Part shown: positions 7,388 through 15,101 of the stretch, in pieces
Layout of the letters: each line of letters starts with the position of its first letter
How positions within the stretch are numbered: the stretch's first letter is position 1
Assembly: GCA_030151135.1 (NCBI GenBank)
Contig: JASLEQ010000682.1
Coordinates: forward strand, 1 to 18,716
Direction: 5' to 3'
Source: Candidatus Sulfotelmatobacter sp.
GTDB lineage: Bacteria > Acidobacteriota > Terriglobia > Terriglobales > SbA1
Length of the DNA: 18,716 nt
Notes under the pieces: model-generated
Databases searched by the model: none
Seen by the model: only the letters and a program-made list of their open reading frames with translations
Told to the model about the DNA's origin: nothing
Translations under genes and position numbers: made by a program

Positions 7388-7433
7388 GGACCAGGTGTTG
7401 GGTGAACCCGGCGCTTGGTCCTTAATTTTTTTT
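7388..7433 (+). terminator. Strong intrinsic terminator after the GloVer gene
   Basis: GGACCAGGTGTTGGGT (7388-7403) pairs along its whole length, with four G-T wobbles, with ACCCGGCGCTTGGTCC (7406-7421), followed by TTAATTTTTTTT (7422-7433). It ends plus-strand transcription 22 bases after the GloVer stop. The T tract doubles as the last codons and stop of the convergent dehydrogenase gene. Confidence 0.9.
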
Positions 7434-8297
7434 GGCCGCATTTTCGGGGTATTCGAAGACGCCGCGACGGGATTTGCGCCCCAATCTTCCAGCCTTCACG
7501 TACTGCACCAGCAGCGGAGCTGGACGATACTTATCGCCGAGCGATTTGTGTAAATATTCGAGGATATGCAGTCGTGTATCGAGACCGACCAGATCGACTA
7601 GTTCGAACGGGCCCATTGGATGATTGAGTCCCAGTTTCAGCGCTTTGTCGATGTCAGCGGCTGACGCAATTCCTTCTTGCAGCATGTAGAACGCCTCATT
7701 GCCGATCATGGCGTTGATGCGGCTGGTGATAAATCCGGGACTTTCTTTGATCACTACCACCTCCTTACCCATGCGCTTCCCGACTGCGACGGCAGTGTCC
7801 AGCGTATCGTCGTCGGTCTCCAGAGCTCGCACAATCTCGAGCAACTTCATCTTGTGCACGGGATTAAAGAAGTGCATGCCCAGACATTTTGTGGCGCGAT
7901 ACGTGACGCTGGCAATTTCAGTGATACTGAGCGAAGAAGTGTTCGAAGCGAGGATCGTGGTGGGACGGCAGATCTTGTCGAGCAGGGTGAATATCTCAAT
8001 CTTCGACTCCATTTCCTCGGGGACGGCCTCGATGACCAGATCAGCTTCCCGCGCGGCTTCTTCGACGGATCCCGCATATTCAAGGCGACGAAAGGCGGCG
8101 TCGGCATCGGTAGGCGTGACTTTGTTCAGTTCAACGGCTTTGTCGAGATTGGCGCGGATCTCGGTCTCCGCTTTTCGCAGAGCGGCTGGAAGCAGGTCCT
8201 CGAGGATCGTACGGTATCCCCCCAGGGCCGCGGCGTGAGCGATACCGCGTCCCATGATGCCGGCGCCGATGACAGCGACTGTCTTGACTTCAGCCAC
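7422..8297 (-). CDS. hbd: 3-hydroxybutyryl-CoA / 3-hydroxyacyl-CoA dehydrogenase
   Basis: The 291-residue protein is a stand-alone 3-hydroxyacyl-CoA dehydrogenase, oxidising 3-hydroxyacyl-CoA to 3-ketoacyl-CoA with NAD(P), or the reverse. The N-terminal Rossmann domain shows GAGIMG at 11-16 and ASNTSSLSI at 117-125; HFFNPV at 142-147 carries the catalytic His142, paired with Glu154. Ser121 matches the family serine. The C-terminal dimerisation domain shows GLNHPMGPFELVDLVGLD at 223-240. At His142+50, where the human mitochondrial enzyme has an active-site Asn, there is Ser192 (GFITSR). I believe this occurs in a bacterial subgroup. The GTG start directly abuts the stop of the 63-residue gene, with GGAG shortly upstream, so the two are probably coupled. 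It could act in beta-oxidation, butyrate or phenylacetate pathways; no other pathway gene is nearby. Confidence 0.93.
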   Translation of the reverse strand: MAEVKTVAVIGAGIMGRGIAHAAALGGYRTILEDLLPAALRKAETEIRANLDKAVELNKVTPTDADAAFRRLEYAGSVEEAAREADLVIEAVPEEMESKIEIFTLLDKICRPTTILASNTSSLSITEIASVTYRATKCLGMHFFNPVHKMKLLEIVRALETDDDTLDTAVAVGKRMGKEVVVIKESPGFITSRINAMIGNEAFYMLQEGIASAADIDKALKLGLNHPMGPFELVDLVGLDTRLHILEYLHKSLGDKYRPAPLLVQYVKAGRLGRKSRRGVFEYPENAAKKN

Positions 8298-8489
8298 CTA
8301 CTTCTCCGCCTTTTCGAGTTCAGCTAGTGTCGAGTTGATGCCGGCGGCGGCGCCACGCATGGCTTCGGCCAAGCGCTTACGCTCGTCGGAACTCATGCCC
8401 GGGATGTAAATCGAAATGCGACGCAAGGTCGCCGTGATGTCTTCAACGTAGTTCATTGCGCGAATCAGTTCACCAGTTGCTACTGCCAT
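8298..8489 (-). CDS. Small 63-residue protein upstream of the dehydrogenase
   Basis: The 63-residue product is charged and almost entirely helical in appearance: a first helix ELIRAMNYVEDITATLRRIS, a short break IPGMSSD, then a helix ERKRLAEAMRGAAAGINSTL ending in a Glu/Lys-rich tail. No family is recognised. I chose ATG 8489 because AGAGGAG precedes it at good distance on the minus strand; upstream in-frame codons to 8618 give a different, non-helical composition and lack a ribosome site. Its TAG stop is immediately followed by the GTG of the 3-hydroxyacyl-CoA dehydrogenase, which implies cotranscription and coupled translation. A helical-hairpin adaptor or dimer is plausible but unproven. 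Confidence 0.75.
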   Translation of the reverse strand: MAVATGELIRAMNYVEDITATLRRISIYIPGMSSDERKRLAEAMRGAAAGINSTLAELEKAEK

Positions 8490-8667
8490 GAGGCTCCTCT
8501 TGCAAATCAGATTAGAAGTCGGACGTTCTATTGTGGACGTGCGAGCGGGATTTAGTAAAGCTAGCCGGTATTCGATTTGGCGATTCTTGAAGCAAGGGTC
8601 TGGAATCTTGAGACGCAACGCACATCCAGGGTGAAAAACCGGGTTCCAAACGTCCGTTTCGGTGCGA

Positions 8668-9216
8668 TCAGGGACCTACCCGATCCAAGATGAATTTAAC
8701 TCGAGCTTCAATTCTCACTCGTGGCAACTCTATAAGGTTGTAGCCAAGCTCCGCATATGTTTTTTGCAACGACTCGTACGTATGCTGCGCCTCATTGAAA
8801 TCCTGCTTGCGCTCAACATCCTGACGGAAAATTTCCCGCCACGGCGGCGCGATGAAGACGGTTCGGTGATAGCGGAATTCGGCAGCAGCCTTCTGCAAGT
8901 GTTCGGGGACTGGAAGGCCGATCAGCCGCAAGTATCCGATGATATCGGGAACGCCACGATCAAAGAACGCCGGCCCGGCGCCCTGTGCGGCAAGATGATA
9001 GGAACGCATCTCCCATTGCAGCATTAACTCCGCAAAGAGCGATCGGTCGGCCCACGGCACTGCCGTCCCGCCGATGGTGACTTGGTCTTGAATAATGGCC
9101 CGACCCGCCTCAGTCGAACATAGATACCCACCGAATCGCAGCGCCTCAATGATTGAAGTCTTGCCCGATCCCGGGCCGCCTGTGATGACGTAGAAGCGAT
9201 TTGGATCTGGTTTCAT
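8668..9216 (-). CDS. AAA_28-type P-loop ATPase
   Basis: With a start at 9216 the product has 182 residues. It shows the P-loop GGPGSGKT at 13-20, an STEAGRAII segment at 34-42, FFDRGVPD at 84-91 as a kinase-like second motif, and VFIAPPWREIFRQDVERKQDF at 120-140, the signature of AAA_28 (PF13521) proteins. These resemble small nucleoside or nucleotide kinases, but their substrate is mostly unknown. The start is uncertain: ATG 9216 matches where family members begin but has AGGA only one base upstream; ATG 9255 would add 13 basic residues and also lacks a ribosome site. The gene is divergent from the hemerythrin-like gene and lies 178 bases before the 63-residue gene. Confidence 0.85.
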   Translation of the reverse strand: MKPDPNRFYVITGGPGSGKTSIIEALRFGGYLCSTEAGRAIIQDQVTIGGTAVPWADRSLFAELMLQWEMRSYHLAAQGAGPAFFDRGVPDIIGYLRLIGLPVPEHLQKAAAEFRYHRTVFIAPPWREIFRQDVERKQDFNEAQHTYESLQKTYAELGYNLIELPRVRIEARVKFILDRVGP

Positions 9217-9241
9217 ATCCTGTTTGAATTTTCTAGTATGC

Positions 9242-9322
9242 CTCGGAGCATACATTCGGCATCAACCATTTATCATTAGGCCGAGTTTTAGCCCATCTAC
9301 CTCCACACGGGTATGCTCCGAG
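9242..9322. promoter_or_regulatory. 12-base inverted repeat across the divergent promoter region
   Basis: CTCGGAGCATAC (9242-9253) is the perfect reverse complement of GTATGCTCCGAG (9311-9322), 57 bases apart, around the short gap between the ATPase and the hemerythrin-like gene. The left arm is also half of a local palindrome with GTATGC at 9237-9242. It could be a paired operator controlling both genes. The right arm overlaps the first codons of the hemerythrin gene, which argues for caution. Confidence 0.35.
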
Positions 9323-9789
9323 ACCAGAATCTAGTGGCGTTGTCGCGTCAGCATCAACACGCCCTAGCTCTGTGTGTACGGATTGATCGAGCTTCGCCCA
9401 TCCAGGAATCGAACTTGGCTGCGTGGCAGGCGGAAATGGCCCAGCAGTTCGAGGCCGAAATCAAAATTCATTTTGCGGCAGAGGAGCATATTGTTTTCCC
9501 TGCGGCTCGGAGCTTCGTTGAACTGAATCCGCTCGTGGACGACTTGGTCGGGGAGCATGCCTTGCTGAAGGCCTGTTTCGCCAAGGCCGAATCCCGCCAG
9601 ATGCGGCCAGAAGAGATTGCTGAATTTAGCCAGAAGTTATCAGGGCATATCCGGAAGGAAGAACGCCGGCTGTTTGAGCGTCTTCAGCAACTATTGCCGC
9701 CAGAAGAGATGGCGCGTGTGGGTCGCGAGCTCATACGCGCACTGGAGAATGCTTCGCAGACCTGCAGCCTTCCTAATGCGCAGCAGTAG
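9313..9789 (+). CDS. Hemerythrin-like HHE-domain protein
   Basis: The 158-residue protein is a four-helix bundle of the hemerythrin/HHE type, which binds a di-iron centre and can sense or carry oxygen, NO or iron. Likely ligands are His14 or His16 (SRQHQHALAL), His53 and Glu57 (HFAAEEH), His82 (GEHALL), and His112 with Glu116 (HIRKEE). Length is normal. The ATG at 9313 is the first in frame and gives the expected amino end; only a weak GGG precedes it. There is no signal peptide. The 3' end overlaps the convergent acyltransferase gene by 17 bases, with no terminator between. It sits opposite the AAA_28 ATPase across a gap bearing a 12-base inverted repeat. The physiological ligand cannot be told from sequence. 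Confidence 0.88.
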   Translation: MLRDQNLVALSRQHQHALALCVRIDRASPIQESNLAAWQAEMAQQFEAEIKIHFAAEEHIVFPAARSFVELNPLVDDLVGEHALLKACFAKAESRQMRPEEIAEFSQKLSGHIRKEERRLFERLQQLLPPEEMARVGRELIRALENASQTCSLPNAQQ

Positions 9790-11605
9790 CCCGCTGGCAG
9801 TGCATGCGTCGAAACTCGACCGCTGCCACTTTTCCCATGTAACGTTCGAGGACGGCGGGGTCAGTTTGGCGGAGATCCACGAGCACGAGTCCGTCGAGAA
9901 CGTCACAGAATTTTCGGTCGACATTGAATCCAAGCAGCTTACCGCCGATCCTGGCATACTGCTTCAACAGAATGGGCAGGCCCTTGCCATCGGACTCGAC
10001 GTCGGCAATCGGTTCGGAAAGTTGTTCAAGATCGCGAAGGCTCCGGCACATCGCGCGGCAATCCCAATTCCACATGAGTGTCGACCTGAACTTGCGGCGG
10101 GGCACAATGTAGCCGGCAAGTTCATCGTTCTCCATTTGCGATTCGAAGAAGCGGAAGATCATTTCTCTCGATGCCCGGTTGTAATCGTTGCTGATGCTAA
10201 CTGCTCCGAACAAAACGGGAATTTCGGGATGCATGGCGACGAAGCGGGCAATTCCCTTCCACAGCAGGAGCAGCGGCGCGTACTGGCGCTGGTACTCGGG
10301 GCGTACGAACGATCGTCCTAGCTCGAATGCGGGGCCGATTTTCTCGAACAGCCGCGTATCGAATCGGAAGAGAGTGCTCGTGTAGAGACCCTCGATGCCG
10401 TGGCTCGCGATGATCTCTGCCGTGTTGCCGGCGCGATATGCGCCAACCAGTTCTTGTTTGCTTTTGTTCCAGAGAAGGATGTGGAAGTAATAGTCATCGA
10501 ATGAATCGAGATCGCGCGCTTTGCCCGTTCCCTCGCCTACACCACGAAATGTCACCTCGCGAAGACGGCCGACTTCGAGGAGGAGGTTCGGCAATTCGGT
10601 TGCCCTGCCAAGATATACGGCAAAATCGGCGTTTTCAGCCAGGCAACGCCCCGCAGGCAGTTCGGCAATTTCTTGTTTCAGACGTGCCGGTTCGATTTGG
10701 GCTGCGACAGGTTCGTGGATTTTCGAAAGGAAGTGACTGCGCATGACGCTTGGCCAAGACACCTGCGACGTTGAGCGGCGCGCCAAAAGGTACGTTCGCC
10801 AGCGGAGGTAGTCGATGGCCTGGCGATTATCGGACAAACACGCAATCGCGTCAGCCGAAACCGGGCTTCCCACCCTCACTTCAATGGTCCGACCTTCCTG
10901 CTTCCGAAATTCCTGTACAAGGAGCGCAGTCCGAAGCTTGGGATGAATCATTCCCAGAAGTTGAAAACCAAAGCTGGTATATCCGCAGAAAAAGGTCGGC
11001 AGTGCCATCGCACCGGTCCGCCGAATCAGGCGTACCGCTGTGTCATTCCACTCGGGAGCTGCAATTTTTACTGGAGGCAACTGCCATTGTGAGACTTCCC
11101 CCGCGGGGAAGATGGCGAGCATTCCGCCTTTTTGCAGCCATTCCAGTGAATCGCGAGCAGCTTTGCGATTAAGTTCAGCGGAGCGGTTTGTATCGAACGG
11201 ATCCACGAAGATGCAGTCTCGATGAAGCCCCGGCACATCGGCCAGAAGATAATTTGTCAGCACCTTCACGTCGGACCGAACGCGTCGAAGTAACCCCGTC
11301 AGCAAGGCGTCATCGAGCACCCCGTAAGGATGGTTCGCCACGACAACCACCGGACCCCTAGCAGGAATTCTGGCTTGATCGACGGGACTAACGCGAAGAT
11401 CGATCCGCATCTCGGCCAGAAGATTCTCAAGCCGAAAACCTTCGTCCAGAGGTTGCGCATTACGATAAAGATTTCTTGCTCTGTCTAACGGAGAAAATCT
11501 TCCGCCGAGTCCTGGAAGCTGCGCGACGCGCGATAACACTTCCCCCTGCGACTGATCCGTGTGCAGCGGGCTTGATGGCATGCTATAGGCATACTGCACG
11601 TGCAT
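9773..11605 (-). CDS. OlsF-like double acyltransferase (PlsC-type plus GNAT/OlsB-type)
   Basis: The 610-residue protein has two acyltransferase regions. Residues about 65-275 are lysophospholipid-acyltransferase-like, with the NHPYGVLDD motif at 91-99 (His92 and Asp98, a variant of the HPLGGLDG form) and FPAGE at 166-170. Residues about 320-515 look like the OlsB/hemolysin N-acyltransferase fold (LLEVGRLREVTF near 342-353, LGRSFVRPEYQ near 429-439), ending in a region around 540-590 typical of that family. The arrangement resembles OlsF, a bifunctional enzyme that makes ornithine lipid alone. It has no signal peptide or clear membrane span, so it is probably a peripheral membrane protein. The start is uncertain: ATG 11605 and ATG 11581 are both in frame and neither has a ribosome site. 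It lies 213 bases downstream of the permease gene. The amino-acid acceptor is not readable from sequence. Confidence 0.85.
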   Translation of the reverse strand: MHVQYAYSMPSSPLHTDQSQGEVLSRVAQLPGLGGRFSPLDRARNLYRNAQPLDEGFRLENLLAEMRIDLRVSPVDQARIPARGPVVVVANHPYGVLDDALLTGLLRRVRSDVKVLTNYLLADVPGLHRDCIFVDPFDTNRSAELNRKAARDSLEWLQKGGMLAIFPAGEVSQWQLPPVKIAAPEWNDTAVRLIRRTGAMALPTFFCGYTSFGFQLLGMIHPKLRTALLVQEFRKQEGRTIEVRVGSPVSADAIACLSDNRQAIDYLRWRTYLLARRSTSQVSWPSVMRSHFLSKIHEPVAAQIEPARLKQEIAELPAGRCLAENADFAVYLGRATELPNLLLEVGRLREVTFRGVGEGTGKARDLDSFDDYYFHILLWNKSKQELVGAYRAGNTAEIIASHGIEGLYTSTLFRFDTRLFEKIGPAFELGRSFVRPEYQRQYAPLLLLWKGIARFVAMHPEIPVLFGAVSISNDYNRASREMIFRFFESQMENDELAGYIVPRRKFRSTLMWNWDCRAMCRSLRDLEQLSEPIADVESDGKGLPILLKQYARIGGKLLGFNVDRKFCDVLDGLVLVDLRQTDPAVLERYMGKVAAVEFRRMHCQRATAAH

Positions 11606-11818
11606 TGCGACACGATGACGCGCAGGTTAAATCTCCATGAAATGAACCGGGAGCGTAACCAAGAGGTAACCATCAAGTGGTGAATTCTCAGGGACGAAGA
11701 TCGCACTCTCCGCCGGTTTGGCGGCGCGGGTAGGTCTACCCACGCATGGAGACCAGATAAGGCTCTCAAGTCGTATTGTGAGTTGACTTTGTGTCACAGG
11801 TTCGCGGGAGCGATCCTG
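11606..11818 (-). other. 213-base gap before the acyltransferase gene
   Basis: No gene is supported here. Two abutting small stems are visible: CCGCC/GGCGG (11710-11724) and GGGTAG/CTACCC (11728-11741) extended by GCG/CGC across a mismatch. Neither is followed by a T tract on either strand. The stems may stabilise the 3' end of the permease mRNA or form part of a leader for the acyltransferase gene. I could not match a known riboswitch. Confidence 0.35.
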
Positions 11819-13570
11819 TTATGTTTCGAGACGGTAACGTGTTTCGGCTAGTCCGTAAAGTCTGCGCCACAGCAGGCGATTGGTGGTGACTACGGTTGCG
11901 GCCATCACAATAGTTGCGGCCAGAAGCAAATCAAAATTGCCGGTATCTGTCGCCTGGCTGATAGTTGCGCCAAGACCGACCGTTGTATAGGTCTGGCCTT
12001 TGAAATGAAAATATTCGGCGACGATGCTGGCGTTCCAGGCGCCGCCTGACGCGGTCACGAGTCCGGTTACGAGATAAGGAAATATGCCGGGGAGGATCAG
12101 TTTCTTCCATCGCGCCAGGCCTTCCAGCCGGAAGACTGAGCAGCACTCTTTCAGGTCTGTTGGAATCGCGATTGCGCCTGCAATGACATTGAAGAGGATG
12201 TACCATTGCGTTCCCAGCAGTAGTAACGCGATCGAACCAATGCCAAGCCCGCCACCGACACGAATTAGCAGAAGAAGAACGACCGGAAAAAGCGCGGTAG
12301 CGGGAACGGAAGCAGCAATCTGCGCCAAAGGCTGAGCGATGCGAGCGAGGCGAGGATTGAATCCAATGGCGACGCCTACAGGGATCGTCCACAAAGCTCC
12401 GAGCAACAAGGCCAGATTGACGCGCACAAAGGTCGCCGCTAAACCGATGCCGACTTCGTGGATCTCTACATGATCCAGTCCCGTCAGCAACATAATCACT
12501 CGAACCACTGCGTATCCAAGCGCAGCGAGCAACAGGACCGCTAAGATTCGCGCCGCCCAGGTTCGCGCACGGCCAGGTTTCTCCGATTCTTCAGTAGCTT
12601 GCTGACGAGCAAAAAAGAGCATCAGACGTTCGCTGAGGGGCCGGATAGTGCGCTTTCGAAGTGCCGCTAGTGACCGCGAACGGTGAAAAATGTTCAGCAC
12701 CCATGAGCGCGGAGCGTCAGTACTCTCGACTTGTTCGACCTTAAACTTTTCGGCCCATGCGATCACTGGACGCCAGACAAATTGATCGAGCAACACGATC
12801 ACTGCGACCATCGTCGCAATGCCCCAAACGATTGCCGGCGTGTCTCCGTTGCTCGCGGCTGTCTGCAAGTACGAGCCCAGCCCGGGTAGGCGGAAATCTC
12901 GTGAGCCAAGCACAAACATCTCGCAAGCCATCAGGAAGAACCACCCACCCGCTACCGACATCATCGAGTTCCAGACCAGGCCGATGGCCGCATAGGGCAA
13001 TTCCATCTCGATGAATCGCTGCCACCAACTGAATCCGTAAATCCGGGCTGCTTCGCGCATTTCTTTCGGAATGCTTTTCAGAGAAGCATAGAAACTGAAC
13101 GCCATGTTCCAGACCTGACCTGTGAAGATCAGCAGGATTGCGCCAAATTCGACGCCCAACTGACGTCCCGGAAACAATGCAACCATCGCCAGCATCACTC
13201 CTGGTAGAAAGCTAAGCACCGGGATGGATTGCAGAACGTCGAGCAGCGGAATCATGAATCGCTCGGCGCGAGGGTTGTAGGCGGCGGTATAGCCATAGAT
13301 GAGCGTGAATGCGAGGCTTAACACATACGCAATGGTAATGCGCAGCAGCGAATACCCGGCATACGCGGGAAGGGCCCATGGACTGCGAGAGATTTCGACT
13401 TCAGGAGTAAATGGCCCCAACCAGGCCCGTCCCACCATCAAAACTGCATAGAACAGTGCAATGGCAGCGGCGAACATCAGCAGGTCGGGCAAATAGGAAA
13501 TCTCGAGCGATGGCAACTGCGTCCATAGACGGTACGCCGAGAACCCTCGCAAGCTGATGGTCTTTTTCAT
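11819..13570 (-). CDS. ABC transporter permease, two fused permease domains
   Basis: This 583-residue membrane protein carries two copies of the binding-protein-dependent permease domain, as in COG4986-type anion transporters related to SsuC, TauC and NrtB. The first spans about residues 60-275 with a coupling (EAA-like) loop REAARIYGFSWWQRFIEMELP at 172-192; the second spans about 373-575 with a loop near 472-497 (LKECCSVFRLEG). A linker of charged residues (276-335) separates them, and an extra hydrophobic segment lies near 30-50. The ATG lies nine bases past the ATPase stop, so the two are cotranscribed and form one transporter. Because the permease is duplicated, one polypeptide may replace the usual homodimer. 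Substrate is not determined; no binding protein is in the window. Confidence 0.9.
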   Translation of the reverse strand: MKKTISLRGFSAYRLWTQLPSLEISYLPDLLMFAAAIALFYAVLMVGRAWLGPFTPEVEISRSPWALPAYAGYSLLRITIAYVLSLAFTLIYGYTAAYNPRAERFMIPLLDVLQSIPVLSFLPGVMLAMVALFPGRQLGVEFGAILLIFTGQVWNMAFSFYASLKSIPKEMREAARIYGFSWWQRFIEMELPYAAIGLVWNSMMSVAGGWFFLMACEMFVLGSRDFRLPGLGSYLQTAASNGDTPAIVWGIATMVAVIVLLDQFVWRPVIAWAEKFKVEQVESTDAPRSWVLNIFHRSRSLAALRKRTIRPLSERLMLFFARQQATEESEKPGRARTWAARILAVLLLAALGYAVVRVIMLLTGLDHVEIHEVGIGLAATFVRVNLALLLGALWTIPVGVAIGFNPRLARIAQPLAQIAASVPATALFPVVLLLLIRVGGGLGIGSIALLLLGTQWYILFNVIAGAIAIPTDLKECCSVFRLEGLARWKKLILPGIFPYLVTGLVTASGGAWNASIVAEYFHFKGQTYTTVGLGATISQATDTGNFDLLLAATIVMAATVVTTNRLLWRRLYGLAETRYRLET

Positions 13571-13578
13571 GCGCCGGC

Positions 13579-14976
13579 TCAGGAGTTCGGATGAGGTGCT
13601 TCTGCTGCGGGCAGGTGAGTCTCGATCGAGGAGTCCGTCTGCGTCAGCCTTCCGGTTTCACGGTCGTAATCGAAGATCTCCGCATAGCGTCCCCAGTTCA
13701 TTGCAGTTTCGAACTGGCGCTGCACTTCGTCCTCCGAGAAATGTTCATCCAGAATATCGTGGAAAAATTCGTCTGCGATGGAGTGGTCCGTTTTCCTCTT
13801 AAGAATGCTGTCAATTTGCTTCAGGATCGTCACGTGTTCGAGCGAAGCATTCCGGAACAATACCTTTCGCGATTGTATGTCTGCATCTGCGAAGGCGATA
13901 CCGGCTGGTGTAATTTGCACGTCGCCCTCCTTTAACAGCGCAAAACCAAGAAGCACGCATCCTTCGAGGATGGGCAATAGGTCTTCTACGTCCATGACCA
14001 ACTCTTCGGAAAGTCGAAACAAGTCTTCCCGTCCGCCGCGGTCGCGCAATAATTCGAGCAAACCGGCGATGCCGCCGACCCGCGCGTGGGGCAGCATCTG
14101 ATACTTCGCTGTTCGCAGCGGAGCCTCTTGCTTCTTCAGCGCCTCTTTCAGACCGCCCTTCGGCAGGATGATTTCCGCCGTCGTTTCCGCATCGGGCAAT
14201 GCGTGGTCCTTGTCCGGTTCGGTCATCACTTTGTAGATATAGTCGACCAGTTCCACGAACTTTGCGGATTTGCGGTTCCGCGGATGTTTGAGCCTGATGT
14301 TGAAATCGGATCTCACGCGCGCAGGGTTGCGTCCCAGCACCATCACCCGGTCGGCGAGCATCACCGCTTCTTCGATATTGTGAGTGACAATGAAGATCGC
14401 GCTCGTCGGCATCTTCTTGTTCAGCCAAAGTTCCAGCAATTCATTCCGTAAATTCTCAGCAGTCAAGACGTCCAACGCGGAAAATGGCTCGTCCATGAAG
14501 AGAACTTCGGGTTCGACCACTAGAGCACGCGCGAAGCCAACGCGCTGCTTCATGCCACCGGAAAGCTCTTTGGGATACGCAGTTTCGAAGCCATCGAGGC
14601 CGACCGTGTCAAGGGCCCGCAAAGCGCGTTTGCGGCGCTCTACTTCCGGGACGCCTTTCGCTTCGAGTGGAGCTTCGACATTCTGAATAACGGTGAGCCA
14701 TGGGAACAGCGCAAAGCTCTGGAACACAATTGCTACGTTCGGAGAGTGCCCGTTCAGGGCCTTCCCGTGCCACAGCAGGGTCCCCGACGACGGCTCTGAA
14801 AGTCCGGTCAAAATACGCAGCAGTGTCGATTTGCCACATCCCGAAGGACCGAGCAGCGCGATGATCTTGCCCTGTTCAATGGCAAGATTGGTCGATCCCA
14901 CGACCTGGATGCGCGTTCCATCGGCCTGCGGGTACGACTTCTCGACAGCCACCGCCTCGATAATTGCTTCGGACAT
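13579..14976 (-). CDS. ABC transporter ATPase, NrtD/SsuB type with AAA-associated C-terminal domain
   Basis: With a start at 14976 the protein has 465 residues. Walker A is GPSGCGKST at 43-51, the Q-loop VFQSFALF is at 84-91, the signature LSGGMKQ at 138-144, Walker B VLFMDEP at 158-164 and the switch histidine His199. After the ATPase core, residues about 300-450 match the AAA-associated C-terminal domain (PF09821-like), which occurs in this nitrate/sulfonate/taurine branch and has no settled function; it may be regulatory. I chose ATG 14976 because GGGGA precedes it by seven bases and the family begins there. The frame is open to an ATG at 15105 that overlaps the malQ stop, but those 43 residues look non-coding. 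Weak internal -10 candidates lie in the 125-base gap after malQ (14996-15001 and 15026-15031). Confidence 0.91.
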   Translation of the reverse strand: MSEAIIEAVAVEKSYPQADGTRIQVVGSTNLAIEQGKIIALLGPSGCGKSTLLRILTGLSEPSSGTLLWHGKALNGHSPNVAIVFQSFALFPWLTVIQNVEAPLEAKGVPEVERRKRALRALDTVGLDGFETAYPKELSGGMKQRVGFARALVVEPEVLFMDEPFSALDVLTAENLRNELLELWLNKKMPTSAIFIVTHNIEEAVMLADRVMVLGRNPARVRSDFNIRLKHPRNRKSAKFVELVDYIYKVMTEPDKDHALPDAETTAEIILPKGGLKEALKKQEAPLRTAKYQMLPHARVGGIAGLLELLRDRGGREDLFRLSEELVMDVEDLLPILEGCVLLGFALLKEGDVQITPAGIAFADADIQSRKVLFRNASLEHVTILKQIDSILKRKTDHSIADEFFHDILDEHFSEDEVQRQFETAMNWGRYAEIFDYDRETGRLTQTDSSIETHLPAAEAPHPNS

Positions 14977-15101
14977 GACCGAGTCCCCAGATGTTTCTAT
15001 ACACGATTTGTGCGGAAAGGGCGAGATTGTAACAAACGATTCACAAAGGTCGTTGGAAAGACGGAAACGTGTGAAAGCGGGATCTGGTACCCAGCCGCAC
15101 A

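Noticed and set aside
7677..8327. 216-codon open frame on the plus strand
   Set aside because: Antisense shadow of the dehydrogenase gene, which has firm family motifs.
8490..8618. Upstream extension of the 63-residue protein
   Set aside because: The added 43 residues have a non-helical, random composition, and the strong AGAGGAG site points to the ATG at 8489.
8645..8667. Possible terminator after the AAA_28 ATPase
   Set aside because: A short bulged stem and a five-T run are visible on the minus strand but are separated by several bases; too weak to annotate.
9617..10321. 234-codon open frame on the plus strand
   Set aside because: It overlaps the hemerythrin gene in another frame and the acyltransferase gene antisense; both of those are supported by motifs.
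11606..11818. Riboswitch before the acyltransferase gene
   Set aside because: Two small stems are visible, but no conserved core of a riboswitch class I know could be matched.
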